The translations under genes and the position numbers were made by a program. This document shows, piece by piece, positions 14,594 to 23,581 of a DNA stretch of 64,000 nucleotides (position 1 is the first letter of the stretch; every line of letters begins with the position of its first letter). The notes under the pieces are model-generated. The model saw only the letters and a list, made by a program, of their open reading frames with translations, searched no databases and was not told the DNA's origin. The stretch is from the NCBI RefSeq assembly GCF_014648255.1, contig NZ_BMQT01000008.1:1-64000 (forward strand), in the 5' to 3' direction. This stretch comes from Nocardioides albus (lineage in GTDB: Bacteria > Actinomycetota > Actinomycetes > Propionibacteriales > Nocardioidaceae).

Positions 14594-15781
14594 GTGGGAG
14601 TGGCCCAGGGCCGGGGGTTCCGCCCCTGGCTGGCAGCGTCGACCGCATCTGTCTTCGGCGACTCGGTGACCTTCTTCGCGATCGGCTGGGCGGCGGCGGG
14701 TTTCGGTGCCGACGCGGCGAGCCTGGTGCTGACGATCGAGGGCATCCCGCTGGCCGTGCTGGTGCTCGCCGGGGGAGTGCTGGCAGACCGGATCGGATTC
14801 CGGCGGACGATGGCCGCCTGCGATGCCGCGATGGTGCTAGTCATGGCCGCGTTCGCGGTCGGCGCGATCGATGGTGCGGGACTGTGGATGCTGGTCGCGG
14901 TCGGCGCCCTCTCGGGCACCATCCAGGCCCTCCAGCGACCCGCTGAAGGAGTCTTCCCGCGGCTGTTCGGGGCCGAGGACCTCGACCGGCGGATGGCGCT
15001 GGTCGGCTCCGCCCACCAGATCGCCCGCACCGCGGGACCCGCGGCCGGCGGCTTCCTGATCGGCCACGGCGGCCTGCCGCTGACCGCCGGCCTGGATGCG
15101 GCCACGTACGCCATCGTGCTCGTCGCGCTCCTCCTGGTCCGGCCACCCCACGAGCCGGCTCCCGCGCCCGCCCACGGCTCGGTCTGGCACAGCCTGGCCG
15201 ACGGTGCGAGGACGGCGGTGCGCACGCCCGGCGTCGTCCCGGTCCTGGTCGCCATCACCGGCCTCGCCGCGACGGTGCTCCCGCTGGTCATGCTCGCCCT
15301 GCCGCTCGCCGGCCGCGAACGCGGCTGGACGGCCGCCGAGACCGGTCTCGTCTCCGGCGCGTGGGTGGCCGGGGGACTGGTGATGACCCTCGCCGTCGCC
15401 CGCTGGGGCGCACTGCGCGCACCGGTCGCGGTCGCCGGCCCGGCACTCGCGGCCGGCGGGGTGGTCCTGCTGGGGCTGCGTACGGAGATCTGGGCCGGGA
15501 TCCTCGCGGTCGGCCTGGTCGGCGTCGGCACCACCATGCTGACCAGCTACCTCCTCCCGGCCTATGTCGCCCGCACCCCGCCGGAGATGCTCGCCCGGTT
15601 CTCGAGCCTGACCCAGCTGGCCCAGACGGGCCCGGTACTGCTCGCGACACCGCTACTGGGTGTGGCGGCCGGGGTCGACGTACGGCTGGCTCTTGCGGCC
15701 ATCGCCGCACTGCTCCTGGCCACCGTCCCGGCCGCCGCCCGGGTCGCCAGGCTGCCGCGCCCGATACCCCAGAGGGTCTGA
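14594..15781 (+). CDS. MFS transporter, probable drug/metabolite exporter
   Basis: A 395-residue integral membrane protein with about ten to twelve hydrophobic helices and the MFS motif between helices 2 and 3 (GGVLADRIGFRRTM). It resembles the enterobactin-exporter-like/MFS_3 branch, in which GxxxxPAEGVFPRLFG-type loops follow helix 4. It is co-transcribed with the MerR-clamp gene (4-bp gap, GTG start), so efflux is probably induced through that regulator. The substrate is unknown. Confidence 0.85.
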   Translation: MGVAQGRGFRPWLAASTASVFGDSVTFFAIGWAAAGFGADAASLVLTIEGIPLAVLVLAGGVLADRIGFRRTMAACDAAMVLVMAAFAVGAIDGAGLWMLVAVGALSGTIQALQRPAEGVFPRLFGAEDLDRRMALVGSAHQIARTAGPAAGGFLIGHGGLPLTAGLDAATYAIVLVALLLVRPPHEPAPAPAHGSVWHSLADGARTAVRTPGVVPVLVAITGLAATVLPLVMLALPLAGRERGWTAAETGLVSGAWVAGGLVMTLAVARWGALRAPVAVAGPALAAGGVVLLGLRTEIWAGILAVGLVGVGTTMLTSYLLPAYVARTPPEMLARFSSLTQLAQTGPVLLATPLLGVAAGVDVRLALAAIAALLLATVPAAARVARLPRPIPQRV

Positions 15782-15850
15782 TACACGAAAGGTAAATCTG
15801 TTTCACTCGGGGATGCGGAGGTTTCTCAGGGCGATGCGAAGGAGCACGGC

Positions 15851-17053
15851 ATGACGAACGTGAGCAGACGACGACTGTTGGCCTCGGGCGGTGCGGCAGC
15901 CGCCGCGGGCGCGACCTTCCCGCTGTGGACGTGGTCGCCGAGCGCCTCGATCGCAGGGACGGGGGAAGGGCTGGATCCGGAGTACGTCTGGGACGTCCGC
16001 GCGGACCCGGTCATCGAGCGTCTCTACGGCGAGGGCATCGACAAGGTCGCCGAGGTCAACGAGATCCTGAAGGGATGGACCACCAACGACCAGCCGTTGC
16101 CTGACGGGTTGCCGGGCTATCTGGCCGACTTCATCGAGGAGGCGCGCAGTCTCCCGGCCTGGGCCGACCAGGGGAAGCTTCAGCTCGCCGGCACCTTCAA
16201 CGAGGAGAGGTACGGCTTCTTCCTCGCGCTGCTCTACACCCTCGGCAGCGGCCTGATCAGCTGTGCGATCAAGCGTGAGGCGTGGTCGGTCTACTACTCC
16301 TACGGCGGCGCGAACATGCGCGACCGGATCGCGAAGACGACCGTGCTCGGCTACGACGTGATGGATGCCCAGGGCTGGACCGCGTCGGGTCGGCTCATGG
16401 TCAACTCGGTCAAGACCAGGATGGTCCACGCCGCGGTTCGTCATCTGCTGCCGCAGTCTCCGCACTGGCCGGGCGTCGGCGCCGGCCAGGAGGTCCCGAT
16501 CAGCCAGGCCGACATCCTGGTCACCTTCCACAGCCTCGGCACCTGGGTGATGAAGAAGTTCACCGAGTGGAACATCGCGCCGAGCCAGGAGCTCGCCGAC
16601 GCCTTCCTGCATGCCTGGAATGTCGACCTCCACCTCCTCGGCGTGCAGGAGCAGTATCTGCCGAAGGACTGGGCCTCGGCGTACGCGCAGTACGACCAGG
16701 TGATGGGGCCGGCGACCGGCCACACGCGAGAGGGGGTCGAGCTCGCCCAGGCGCTGCTCGACTCGGTGATCGGCGAGGGCAACCCTCTGCTGCGCCACGA
16801 GCTGGAGTCGCTGGGACGCTACGTGATCGGGGATGCGTACGCCGACATGATCGGCTTCGACAAGGACCCCCTGCTCGCGCCGCTGTGGGCGACCACCGTG
16901 CCGCTGCTGGTCACCTCCTACCAGGGCACCGTCCCCCACATCCCGATCGTCTCCAACCTGCTCCCGGAGGCGGTGCACACCTTCATCAAGATCTACTTCT
17001 CTCCCGGCGACCCGGCGCCGATCACGCTGCCGCTGAGCAACCGTCCGGAGTAG
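15851..17053 (+). CDS. lcp: Latex-clearing protein (rubber oxygenase, Lcp family)
   Basis: A 400-residue exported haem protein. Residues 4-10 form a Tat motif (VSRRRLL) before a short Ala-rich segment. The key residues of Streptomyces sp. K30 Lcp (Glu148, Arg164, Lys167, Thr168 and the haem ligand His198) are matched by Glu143, Arg159, Lys162, Thr163 and His193 with identical spacing. Lcp is a b-type cytochrome that splits poly(cis-1,4-isoprene) with O2 into oligo-isoprenoid aldehyde/ketones. AAGGAG lies six bases before the ATG. It is a single gene between the MFS exporter and a MITE-like element, and no oxidation genes for the products are nearby. The residue match is strong; actual rubber use is inferred. 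Confidence 0.9.
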   Translation: MTNVSRRRLLASGGAAAAAGATFPLWTWSPSASIAGTGEGLDPEYVWDVRADPVIERLYGEGIDKVAEVNEILKGWTTNDQPLPDGLPGYLADFIEEARSLPAWADQGKLQLAGTFNEERYGFFLALLYTLGSGLISCAIKREAWSVYYSYGGANMRDRIAKTTVLGYDVMDAQGWTASGRLMVNSVKTRMVHAAVRHLLPQSPHWPGVGAGQEVPISQADILVTFHSLGTWVMKKFTEWNIAPSQELADAFLHAWNVDLHLLGVQEQYLPKDWASAYAQYDQVMGPATGHTREGVELAQALLDSVIGEGNPLLRHELESLGRYVIGDAYADMIGFDKDPLLAPLWATTVPLLVTSYQGTVPHIPIVSNLLPEAVHTFIKIYFSPGDPAPITLPLSNRPE

Positions 17054-17084
17054 CGGGTCACAGACTGACCAGGTCGGTCCAGCG

Positions 17085-17240
17085 GTGCGTCCCGGAAGTT
17101 CCTAGGCGCTTCGCGCCGCCATGGCACGCACCTCGCGGCGTTGGCGCCGCTCGGAAGACGCCCGGTATGACTTCGCGACGCCTGCCTTGCGATGCACGCA
17201 CCCTGACGACGCCAAGCATCCAGGAACTTCCAGGACACAC
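17085..17240. repeat. MITE-like element 1 (156 bp)
   Basis: The 19-bp terminal inverted repeats at 17085-17103 and 17222-17240 differ at only two positions and share the perfect core GGAAGTTCCT / AGGAACTTCC. The interior (core 17135-17202) shares words in the same order with the element at 45107-45273: GCGTTG, CGCC, CTCG, GAC, CTTCG, GCCTTGC, GCAC and ACC. It encodes no transposase. The right end lies four bases before the -10 box of the histidine kinase gene, so it may supply that gene's -35 region. Confidence 0.75.
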
Positions 17241-17255
17241 CACTAGGGTGTCGGC

Positions 17256-18314
17256 GTGGACGCCAGAGAACTCGCCGATGCCCTGCCCGACGGTGTCGTC
17301 GTCGCCGATGCGGATGGAGCAGTCGTCTTGGTCTCCACCCTGGCCGGGCGGATGCTCGGCGTGGACCCGGACGCGAGCCTGGGGCTGCCGCTGGGGGACG
17401 TACTCACCCTGAGCAACACCGAGGGGCAGACCTGGGCCGAGGCCAACCGGCCCTACGACACCTTGCGGACCGTCACCGGCACCCCCGAACAGGCCTGGCT
17501 GCTGCCCGACGGCACCGAGGTGCTGGTCGTCTCGACGATCCGGCGCCCGTCCCTGGACGGCCCGGTCGACCAGATCTCGATCTCGCTGCGCTCGGGCAGG
17601 GGTCGCAAACGCCTGGACCGCGAGCGGTCCGACCTGGTCGCCACCGTCGCGCACGAGCTGCGCTCGCCGCTGACCGGGGTCAAGGGGTTCGTCCAGGCGC
17701 TCCTGAACCGGTGGGACAAGCTCAACGACGACCAGAAGAAGCTGATGCTCAAGACGGTCGCCTCGGACTCCGACCGGCTCTCGAGGCTCATCGCCGAGCT
17801 GCTCGACGTCGCCCGGATCGACACCGGCCGGCTGCAGCTGTATCCACGTGGTAGCGACGCGGCCGTGCTGGTCACCCGGGTGGTCGAGTCGGTCAGATCG
17901 GCCACCTCGCGACCGATCGAGCTCCACGTAGCGGGCGGGGTCGAGGGTGGGACCGAGGACGAGCTGGAGATCCACGCCGACCCGGACAAGTTCACCCAGG
18001 TCGTCACCAACCTGGTGGAGAACGCCGTACGCCACGGCGACGGCGTCGTGACGGTGACCCTGGGCGCCTGCCCGGACGACCCCGCCCAGGTCCTGCTGGT
18101 CGTCGAGGACCACGGTGAGGGCATCCCCACCGAGCTGCGCCAGCGCGTGTTCACCAAGTTCTGGAAGCACGGCGCTCGCGGCGGCTCCGGCCTGGGGCTC
18201 TACATCGTCGGCGGTCTCACCCAGGCCCACGGTGGCTCGGTCAGGATCGCCGACGCCGAGACCGGCGGCGCCCGCATCGAGGTCACCTGGCCCCGGGATC
18301 AGCCCGCCACCTGA
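17256..18314 (+). CDS. PAS-domain sensor histidine kinase
   Basis: A 352-residue soluble kinase. A PAS-like domain (1-115) is followed by the HisKA dimerisation helix with phospho-acceptor His133 in VAHELRSPLTG, and a HATPase domain with N box NLVENAVRHG, G1 EDHGEGI and G2 GGSGLGLYIV. There are no membrane segments, so the signal is cytoplasmic. A kinase between trmH and pheS is conserved in streptomycetes and nocardioids; no response regulator is adjacent. TAGGGT at 17244-17249 lies six bases before GTG 17256, implying a leaderless message next to MITE-like element 1. Confidence 0.88.
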   Translation: MDARELADALPDGVVVADADGAVVLVSTLAGRMLGVDPDASLGLPLGDVLTLSNTEGQTWAEANRPYDTLRTVTGTPEQAWLLPDGTEVLVVSTIRRPSLDGPVDQISISLRSGRGRKRLDRERSDLVATVAHELRSPLTGVKGFVQALLNRWDKLNDDQKKLMLKTVASDSDRLSRLIAELLDVARIDTGRLQLYPRGSDAAVLVTRVVESVRSATSRPIELHVAGGVEGGTEDELEIHADPDKFTQVVTNLVENAVRHGDGVVTVTLGACPDDPAQVLLVVEDHGEGIPTELRQRVFTKFWKHGARGGSGLGLYIVGGLTQAHGGSVRIADAETGGARIEVTWPRDQPAT

Positions 18315-18315
18315 A

Positions 18316-18358
18316 CGCCGACCCGGCGCGACTGTCGCGAGCCGGCGCCGGGTCGGCG
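18316..18358. terminator. Bidirectional hairpin between convergent genes
   Basis: A perfect 14-bp GC-rich stem (18316-18329 with 18345-18358) and a 15-base loop sit between the kinase stop at 18314 and the stop of the siderophore permease gene at 18363. There is no T-run, as is usual for actinobacterial hairpin terminators. Confidence 0.75.
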
Positions 18359-18362
18359 GTGG

Positions 18363-20462
18363 TCAGGCGCGGGACCGAGCCAGCAGGAAGATGAAGTACG
18401 GCGCGCCGATGAGCGCGACGACCAGGCCGGCGGGGACCTGAGCAGGGCTGATCGCGGTGCGGCCGATGGTGTCGGCGACCACGAGGAGCAACGCTCCGAC
18501 CAGGATCGCGACAGGGACGACCCGCGCGCTTCGGGCGCCGACGAGCGCCCGGGCGATGTGCGGGGCGACCAGGCCGACGAAGCCGACGACACCGACTGCT
18601 GAGACGGCCATCGCGGTGAGCACCGCGGCGGTCAGCAGGATCAACAGCCGTGCCCGCTCCTTGGAGACCCCGACGAGGCGCGGGGTGTCCTCGTCCAGCG
18701 TGAGCAGGTCGAGCTCGCGGCGTACCACGAAGGCCACCGGAACCGCGATGGCCAGGGCAACCGCCACCGGGATGACCTGCTCCCAGCTGCGACCGTAGGT
18801 CGACCCCGACAGCCAGGTGTAGATCCGCGGTGTGTCCCAGGGGTTGGAGCGTACGAGCAGGAAGGTGCTGAGCGAGACCGAGCCGTACCAGACGCCGATG
18901 CCGATGAGCACGAGCCGGTCGGTGTCGATCCCGTGTCGCCACGCCAGGCCGTAGACCAGACCGAAGGCGACCAGCGCTCCGACCGTCGCGGCGATGAGTA
19001 CGGACGTGGTCGACGCCGCGGCGGAGCTGCCGCCGCTCCAACCCGCCGACAGTCCGGTCACCACGATGACCGCACCGACCCCCGCACCGCCGGTGATGCC
19101 CAGGATCCCGGGCTCGGCCAGCGGGTTGCGGCAGGTGGCCTGGACGAAGGTGCCGGCCAGGGCGAGCGCGCCACCGGCGAGGACGGCCGCGGCAACGCGT
19201 GGCGCGCGTTCGTCGAGGGCGAACTGGACCAGCGGGATGCCTTCGCCCTGCAACCAGGCGACGATGTCTCCGGTATAGAGCCACTGGTGGCCGGCGAGCA
19301 GGGCGACGACGATGGCGCCGGCCGTCAGGGCGATCAGGAGGACGAGCACGACGAGGAACCGGACCCGGCTGCGGATCGTGACGGTGGCACCGGGCGGCCG
19401 CCTGGTGGGACCGGAGTCGCGTCCGCCGCGAGCGAGGAGCACCATCACGACCGCACCGGCGATCGTCGTGGTCACCCCGGTCGGCACGGACATGGCTTCG
19501 TCAGCGCCGAGCGCGGCACGGACGACGACGTCCGCGACGACGACGACAAGAGCGCCCACCAGCCCCGCGGCCGGCAGCAGGACGGCATGCCGGTTCAGGG
19601 TCGGTACGAACCGGCCCAGCAGGCGCACCAGCACCGGGGCACAGAGACCGACGAAGCCGATCGGACCGGCCAGCGTCACCGCCGCCGAGGTGAGCAGCAC
19701 CGCGAGGATCGTGCCGATCGCCCGGGTGGAGCGGACCGGCACACCGAGCACCGAGGCGGCGTCGTCACCGGCGGAGAGCAGATCGAGCCGGCGCGCCAGC
19801 AGCAGCCCGGCGACCGTTGCGACGATCACCACCGGTGCCACCTGCCAGAACGCCTGCAGCCCCAGCTGGCTCAGCGATCCGCTGCCCCAGGCGAACAGGC
19901 TCGTGGTCTCCTCCGAGTAGAGGATGAGCAGCGTGGACGTACCTGCCTGGAGGGCGAGCGCGACGGCGGAGCCGGCAAGGATGAGACGGGTCGTCGATGT
20001 GCCTGCACCACCGGCGAGAGCCAGCACGATGCCGGCGGCCACGAGGCCGCCGAGGAACGCCGTGATGCCCGAGGCCCACAGCGGGACCGACAGACCGAGC
20101 GCGGCGACCAGCGTCACGGCGAAGTAGGCCCCACCGGTCACGGCCAGCGTGTCGGGCGCCGCCATCGCGTTGCGGGCCAGCGACTGCAGGAGCGCTCCGG
20201 CGACGCCGAGAGCGAAGCCGACCGCGATACCCGCGGCCAGACGAGGGATCCGCGAACCGGTGATGATGTCCATCGTCGACGCGGTCGCGCCATGGGCCTG
20301 GTCATGCCCCAGCAGCGCATCGAGGAAGTCGGCGGGACCCACACCCGAGGTGCCTTGGGTGAGGTGCCAACCGGCGCTCAGCAGCAGCCCGGCGAGCAGG
20401 CACAGGAGGACGACAGAGGCACCTCCGGCACCCGCCCGCGGGGCGTTGGCGGCATCGGTCAC
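18363..20462 (-). CDS. Fused FecCD-type iron-siderophore permease
   Basis: A 699-residue membrane protein made of two FecCD permease halves joined head to tail (about 1-345 and 370-699), like FhuB of Escherichia coli. Each half has the family features: RxPRxxAA near its start (SRIPRLAAG; ERAPRVAAA), the NPLA-type loop (ARNAMAAPDTL; CRNPLAEPGIL) and the ATPase-contact segment GFVGL followed by P (GFVGLCAPV; GFVGLVAPH). It moves ferric siderophores across the cytoplasmic membrane. GTG 20462 overlaps the stop of the binding-protein gene by four bases. It is the last gene of the iron-regulated operon. Confidence 0.93.
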   Translation of the reverse strand: MTDAANAPRAGAGGASVVLLCLLAGLLLSAGWHLTQGTSGVGPADFLDALLGHDQAHGATASTMDIITGSRIPRLAAGIAVGFALGVAGALLQSLARNAMAAPDTLAVTGGAYFAVTLVAALGLSVPLWASGITAFLGGLVAAGIVLALAGGAGTSTTRLILAGSAVALALQAGTSTLLILYSEETTSLFAWGSGSLSQLGLQAFWQVAPVVIVATVAGLLLARRLDLLSAGDDAASVLGVPVRSTRAIGTILAVLLTSAAVTLAGPIGFVGLCAPVLVRLLGRFVPTLNRHAVLLPAAGLVGALVVVVADVVVRAALGADEAMSVPTGVTTTIAGAVVMVLLARGGRDSGPTRRPPGATVTIRSRVRFLVVLVLLIALTAGAIVVALLAGHQWLYTGDIVAWLQGEGIPLVQFALDERAPRVAAAVLAGGALALAGTFVQATCRNPLAEPGILGITGGAGVGAVIVVTGLSAGWSGGSSAAASTTSVLIAATVGALVAFGLVYGLAWRHGIDTDRLVLIGIGVWYGSVSLSTFLLVRSNPWDTPRIYTWLSGSTYGRSWEQVIPVAVALAIAVPVAFVVRRELDLLTLDEDTPRLVGVSKERARLLILLTAAVLTAMAVSAVGVVGFVGLVAPHIARALVGARSARVVPVAILVGALLLVVADTIGRTAISPAQVPAGLVVALIGAPYFIFLLARSRA

Positions 20463-21478
20463 TTGGTGAGCAGGTCTACGTACGCGTCGAGCACCTGCTC
20501 GGCCGAACGGGGACCGCCGAAGGTCCAGATGCCCGCGGGGAAGGCGTGGTCGCGGCCTTCGCTCACCGCGGGGATCGACGTCCAGACCTTGTTCTTGGCC
20601 AGCTCGGCGTTCACGTCACCGGCGGGGTCGACGGTGCCGGTGTGGAAGAAGGTCGCCTCGCCGAGCGTGGTCATGCCCTCGATGTCGGTCTGACCGAGGC
20701 CGTACGCAGGGTCGACCTTGCCCGTCCAGGCGTTCTTCAGTCCGAGCTCCTCGCCGAGCTCACCGATCAGCGAACCCTGGCCGAAGGGGCGGATGGCCAC
20801 GTTGGCGCCGTCGACCCAGCCGTCGTAGTAGACGAACTCGGTCCCGGCGGCGCCGGCGTCGGCGACGGCCTTCTTCGACGCGGCGATCTTGTCCTCGAGT
20901 TCACCGACGACCTTGTCGGCCTGCTCCTCGCGGCCGGTCGCCTCGGCGATCATCTCGAAGGTGGTCACCATGTTCCCGACGGGGTCTTTGGCGTCGGCGC
21001 CCTTGGTGGCGAGCACGGGGACGTCGTACTCGGCGAGCTGCTCGAGGATCTCGTCCTCGGCGGTGTAGGCCTCGACGACGATCAGGTCGGGGTTGGTCCC
21101 GAAGAGCGTCTCCAGGTTCGGCTCGCCCCGGGTGCCGACCTCGGTGACGCTCTTCGGGAGCTTCTCCGCGCTGTCCCAGGTGCGGAAGCCCTCGCCGTCG
21201 GCGACCGCGACCGGGTCCACGCACAGGGTGAGCAGGTCCTCGGTCTGCTGCCACTCGAGCACCGCGACCCGCTCGGCGGGCTTGTCGAGCTCGACCTTGT
21301 TGCCGAAGGAGTCGGTCAGGCTGACCGGTCCCGTGGAGGTCGCGACACCCTCGCAGCCGGCAGAGGCCTTCTTCTCGGAGTCGCCGGAGTCGGCCGCGGT
21401 CGTGGTCTGTCCGCAGGCGGCCAGCATCAGGGCGCCGGCCGCCGTCAGGGCAGCAGTCGTCGTCGTACGTCGAAACAT
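20459..21478 (-). CDS. Iron-siderophore ABC transporter substrate-binding lipoprotein
   Basis: A 339-residue exported lipoprotein. The lipobox LMLAAC places the lipidated cysteine at residue 22. The mature part is a FepB/FhuD-like helical-backbone binding protein: RVAVLEWQQTEDLLTL, NPDLIVVEAYTAED and EGRDHAFPAGIWTFGGPRSA near the end. It captures ferric siderophores outside the membrane and delivers them to the fused permease. It lies between the ATPase gene (25-base gap) and the permease gene (4-base overlap). Confidence 0.92.
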   Translation of the reverse strand: MFRRTTTTAALTAAGALMLAACGQTTTAADSGDSEKKASAGCEGVATSTGPVSLTDSFGNKVELDKPAERVAVLEWQQTEDLLTLCVDPVAVADGEGFRTWDSAEKLPKSVTEVGTRGEPNLETLFGTNPDLIVVEAYTAEDEILEQLAEYDVPVLATKGADAKDPVGNMVTTFEMIAEATGREEQADKVVGELEDKIAASKKAVADAGAAGTEFVYYDGWVDGANVAIRPFGQGSLIGELGEELGLKNAWTGKVDPAYGLGQTDIEGMTTLGEATFFHTGTVDPAGDVNAELAKNKVWTSIPAVSEGRDHAFPAGIWTFGGPRSAEQVLDAYVDLLTK

Positions 21479-21503
21479 GGTTTCCTCTTCGTGTCCGCCG
21501 GCG

Positions 21504-22301
21504 TCAGAGCCGGGCGTGATGCCTGCCGCGTGGCTCGACCCGGACGCGCCCGGTCTCCAGATCGGATGTCACCTCGATCGGGAGCCCGTACACCTCAGAG
21601 AGGTGTTCGGCGGTGAGCACGTCAGCGGGTTCGCCGACGGCGTGCACATCGCCGTGGTGCAGCAGTACGACCTGGTCCGCCACTGCGGCGGTCTGGTTCA
21701 GGTCGTGCAGGACGACGCCGATGGCCGTCCCGTGGTGGTCCGCGAGGTCGCGGACCAGGTCAAGGATCTCGACCTGATAGCGCAGGTCGAGATGGTTGGT
21801 GGGCTCGTCGAGAAGCAGCACGCCGGTGTCCTGGGCCAGGCAGCTGGCCAGCCACACGCGCTGCAGCTCGCCACCGGAGAGCTGGTCGACCGCCCGGTCG
21901 GCCATCGCGGCGGTCCCGGTCAGCTCCATCGCCCGGTCGATGCTCGCGAGGTCCTCCTCCGTCAGCGCGGCGAAGCGCCGCCGGTGGGGGTGGCGCCCGA
22001 AGCCGACGACGTCACGGACGGTCAGGCCGGAGGGGTGCGGACGGGACTGGGAGAGCAGGGTGACCTTGCGCGCGAACGCCCGTGCGTTCAGCGGCGCGCT
22101 GTCGGCGCCCTCGAGCTGGACCGACCCGGAGGTGACCCGGTGCAAGCGGGCCAGGGAGCGCAGCACCGTCGACTTTCCGGAGCCGTTCGGACCGATCAGG
22201 GCGGTCACACGACCCGACTCGAGACCGATCGAGACGCCATGGACCACGGTGGCACGGGCGTAGCCGAGGACGAGGTCATGACCGGAAAGGGCGGGGTGCA
22301 T
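21504..22301 (-). CDS. Iron-siderophore ABC transporter ATPase
   Basis: A 265-residue FecE/FhuC-type ATPase. Walker A is GPNGSGKST, the signature is QLSGGELQRVWLA, Walker B is GVLLLDEPTNHLDL and the switch is VLHDLNQ. It powers the fused permease encoded downstream. It is the first gene of the operon. The start ATG at 22301 lies six bases behind a TAGCCT box embedded in a DtxR/IdeR-type operator, so synthesis should be repressed when iron is plentiful. Confidence 0.94.
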   Translation of the reverse strand: MHPALSGHDLVLGYARATVVHGVSIGLESGRVTALIGPNGSGKSTVLRSLARLHRVTSGSVQLEGADSAPLNARAFARKVTLLSQSRPHPSGLTVRDVVGFGRHPHRRRFAALTEEDLASIDRAMELTGTAAMADRAVDQLSGGELQRVWLASCLAQDTGVLLLDEPTNHLDLRYQVEILDLVRDLADHHGTAIGVVLHDLNQTAAVADQVVLLHHGDVHAVGEPADVLTAEHLSEVYGLPIEVTSDLETGRVRVEPRGRHHARL

Positions 22302-22304
22302 GAG

Positions 22305-22323
22305 GTGAGGCTAGCCTAACTAA
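22305..22323 (-). promoter_or_regulatory. DtxR/IdeR iron box over the siderophore operon promoter
   Basis: Read on the minus strand, this 19-bp site matches the DtxR/IdeR consensus at 14 of 19 positions by my alignment and contains the perfect palindrome AGGCTAGCCT (22308-22317). The probable -10 box TAGCCT lies inside it, six bases before the ATG. Binding of the Fe(II)-loaded repressor would therefore block RNA polymerase directly. Confidence 0.8.
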
Positions 22324-22435
22324 TTCCGGGGTTGTCCAGGGGGCCTCACCATTCGGTCGGCTAAATCTGGGACTTGCGACAGACCCGCGACATCGGTTAC
22401 CGGTTACCGGTTCGCGTCACGGGCACCCGGATTCC

Positions 22436-22441
22436 TAGACT
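22436..22441 (+). promoter_or_regulatory. Possible pheS -10 box
   Basis: TAGACT lies 33 bases before ATG 22475, giving a short leader if transcription starts near 22448. Upstream, 22395-22413 carries overlapping GGTTACC repeats. No T-box or PheL-like leader peptide is apparent. Confidence 0.4.
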
Positions 22442-22474
22442 GTGGCCACACACTCGACGCGACGAAAGCCAGTG

Positions 22475-23581
22475 ATGTCCGGTCCCAACACCGACTATGA
22501 CCCGGTAGAGGTCACACCTTTGAAGGCTGAGGAGGTCGAGGCCGCGCGCGATGCTGCGCTGAAGGCCATCGACGCCGCGACCAGTCTCGAGGAGCTCAAG
22601 CAGACACGGCTCGACCATGCGGGCGACCGTTCGCCGCTGGCCTTGGCCAACCGCGAGATCGGCGCACTGCCGCCGGCAGCGCGCAAGGAGGCCGGCCAGC
22701 GGGTCGGCAAGGCCCGTGGCGCGGTCAACCAGGCGCTCGCGGCGCGGCAGAAGGTGCTCGAGGCCGAGCACGAGGCGCGGATGCTGGTCGAGGAGACCGT
22801 CGACGTGACGCTCCCGACCGACCGGCACCCGTCCGGTGGGCGACACCCGCTCACCACCGGCGCCGAATACATCGCCGACATCTTCGTCGCGATGGGCTGG
22901 GAGGTCGCCGAGGGCCCGCTCATCGAGGCTGAGTGGCTCAACTTCGACGCCCTCAACCTGGGCCCGGACCACCCGGCCCGGACCATGCAGGACACCTTCT
23001 GGACCGAGCCCGCCGAGAACCATGTGGTTCTCCGGACCCACACCTCGCCCGTCCAGGCGCGAACGATGCTCACCCGCGAAGCGCCGATCTACGTGGTGTG
23101 CCCGGGGCGGGTCTTCCGCACCGACGAGTACGACGCGACCCACTCGCCGATGTTCCACCAGGTCGAGGGCCTCGCCATCGACGAGGGCATCTCGATGGCG
23201 AACCTGAAGGGCACCCTGGACCACTTCGCCACCCAGATGTTCGGCGAGGGCATCGTGACCCGGTTCCGGCCGTCGTACTTCCCCTTCACCGAGCCCTCGG
23301 CGGAGGTCGACCTGACCTGCTTCGTCTGCCGTGGCGCTCAGGTCGTTGATGGCGTCACCTGCCGCACCTGCAAGGGCGAGGGCTGGATCGAGTGGGGCGG
23401 TTGCGGGATCGTGAACCCGCGCGTCCTGGTCGCCTGCGGTGTCGACCCAGAGAAGTACAGCGGCTTCGCGTTCGGGATGGGCATCGACCGCACCCTGATG
23501 TTCCGCACCGGCCTGTCCGACCTGCGCACCCTCTTCGAGGGTGACGTCCGGCTTACTACTGCATTCGGGAGTGAACTGTGA
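22475..23581 (+). CDS. pheS: Phenylalanine-tRNA ligase alpha subunit
   Basis: A 368-residue class II synthetase subunit that charges tRNA(Phe) as part of an alpha2beta2 tetramer. The N-terminal coiled coil covers about 15-110. Catalytic motifs are PVQARTML with GRVFRTDEYDATHSPMFHQ (motif 2) and GFAFGMGIDRTLM (motif 3); RPSYFPFTEPSAEVDL lies before them. The start is ATG 22475, with GTG 22472 and GTG 22442 as in-frame alternatives. Its stop overlaps the pheT GTG, so the subunits are translationally coupled. Confidence 0.96.
   Translation: MSGPNTDYDPVEVTPLKAEEVEAARDAALKAIDAATSLEELKQTRLDHAGDRSPLALANREIGALPPAARKEAGQRVGKARGAVNQALAARQKVLEAEHEARMLVEETVDVTLPTDRHPSGGRHPLTTGAEYIADIFVAMGWEVAEGPLIEAEWLNFDALNLGPDHPARTMQDTFWTEPAENHVVLRTHTSPVQARTMLTREAPIYVVCPGRVFRTDEYDATHSPMFHQVEGLAIDEGISMANLKGTLDHFATQMFGEGIVTRFRPSYFPFTEPSAEVDLTCFVCRGAQVVDGVTCRTCKGEGWIEWGGCGIVNPRVLVACGVDPEKYSGFAFGMGIDRTLMFRTGLSDLRTLFEGDVRLTTAFGSEL

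Noticed and set aside
15851..17053. Generic MpaB/DUF2236 oxygenase annotation
   Set aside because: The Tat signal and the exact spacing of the five Lcp residues support the more specific latex-clearing assignment.
18363..20462. Two separate FecCD permease genes with a missed stop
   Set aside because: The frame is continuous through the linker, and fused double permeases such as FhuB are well known.
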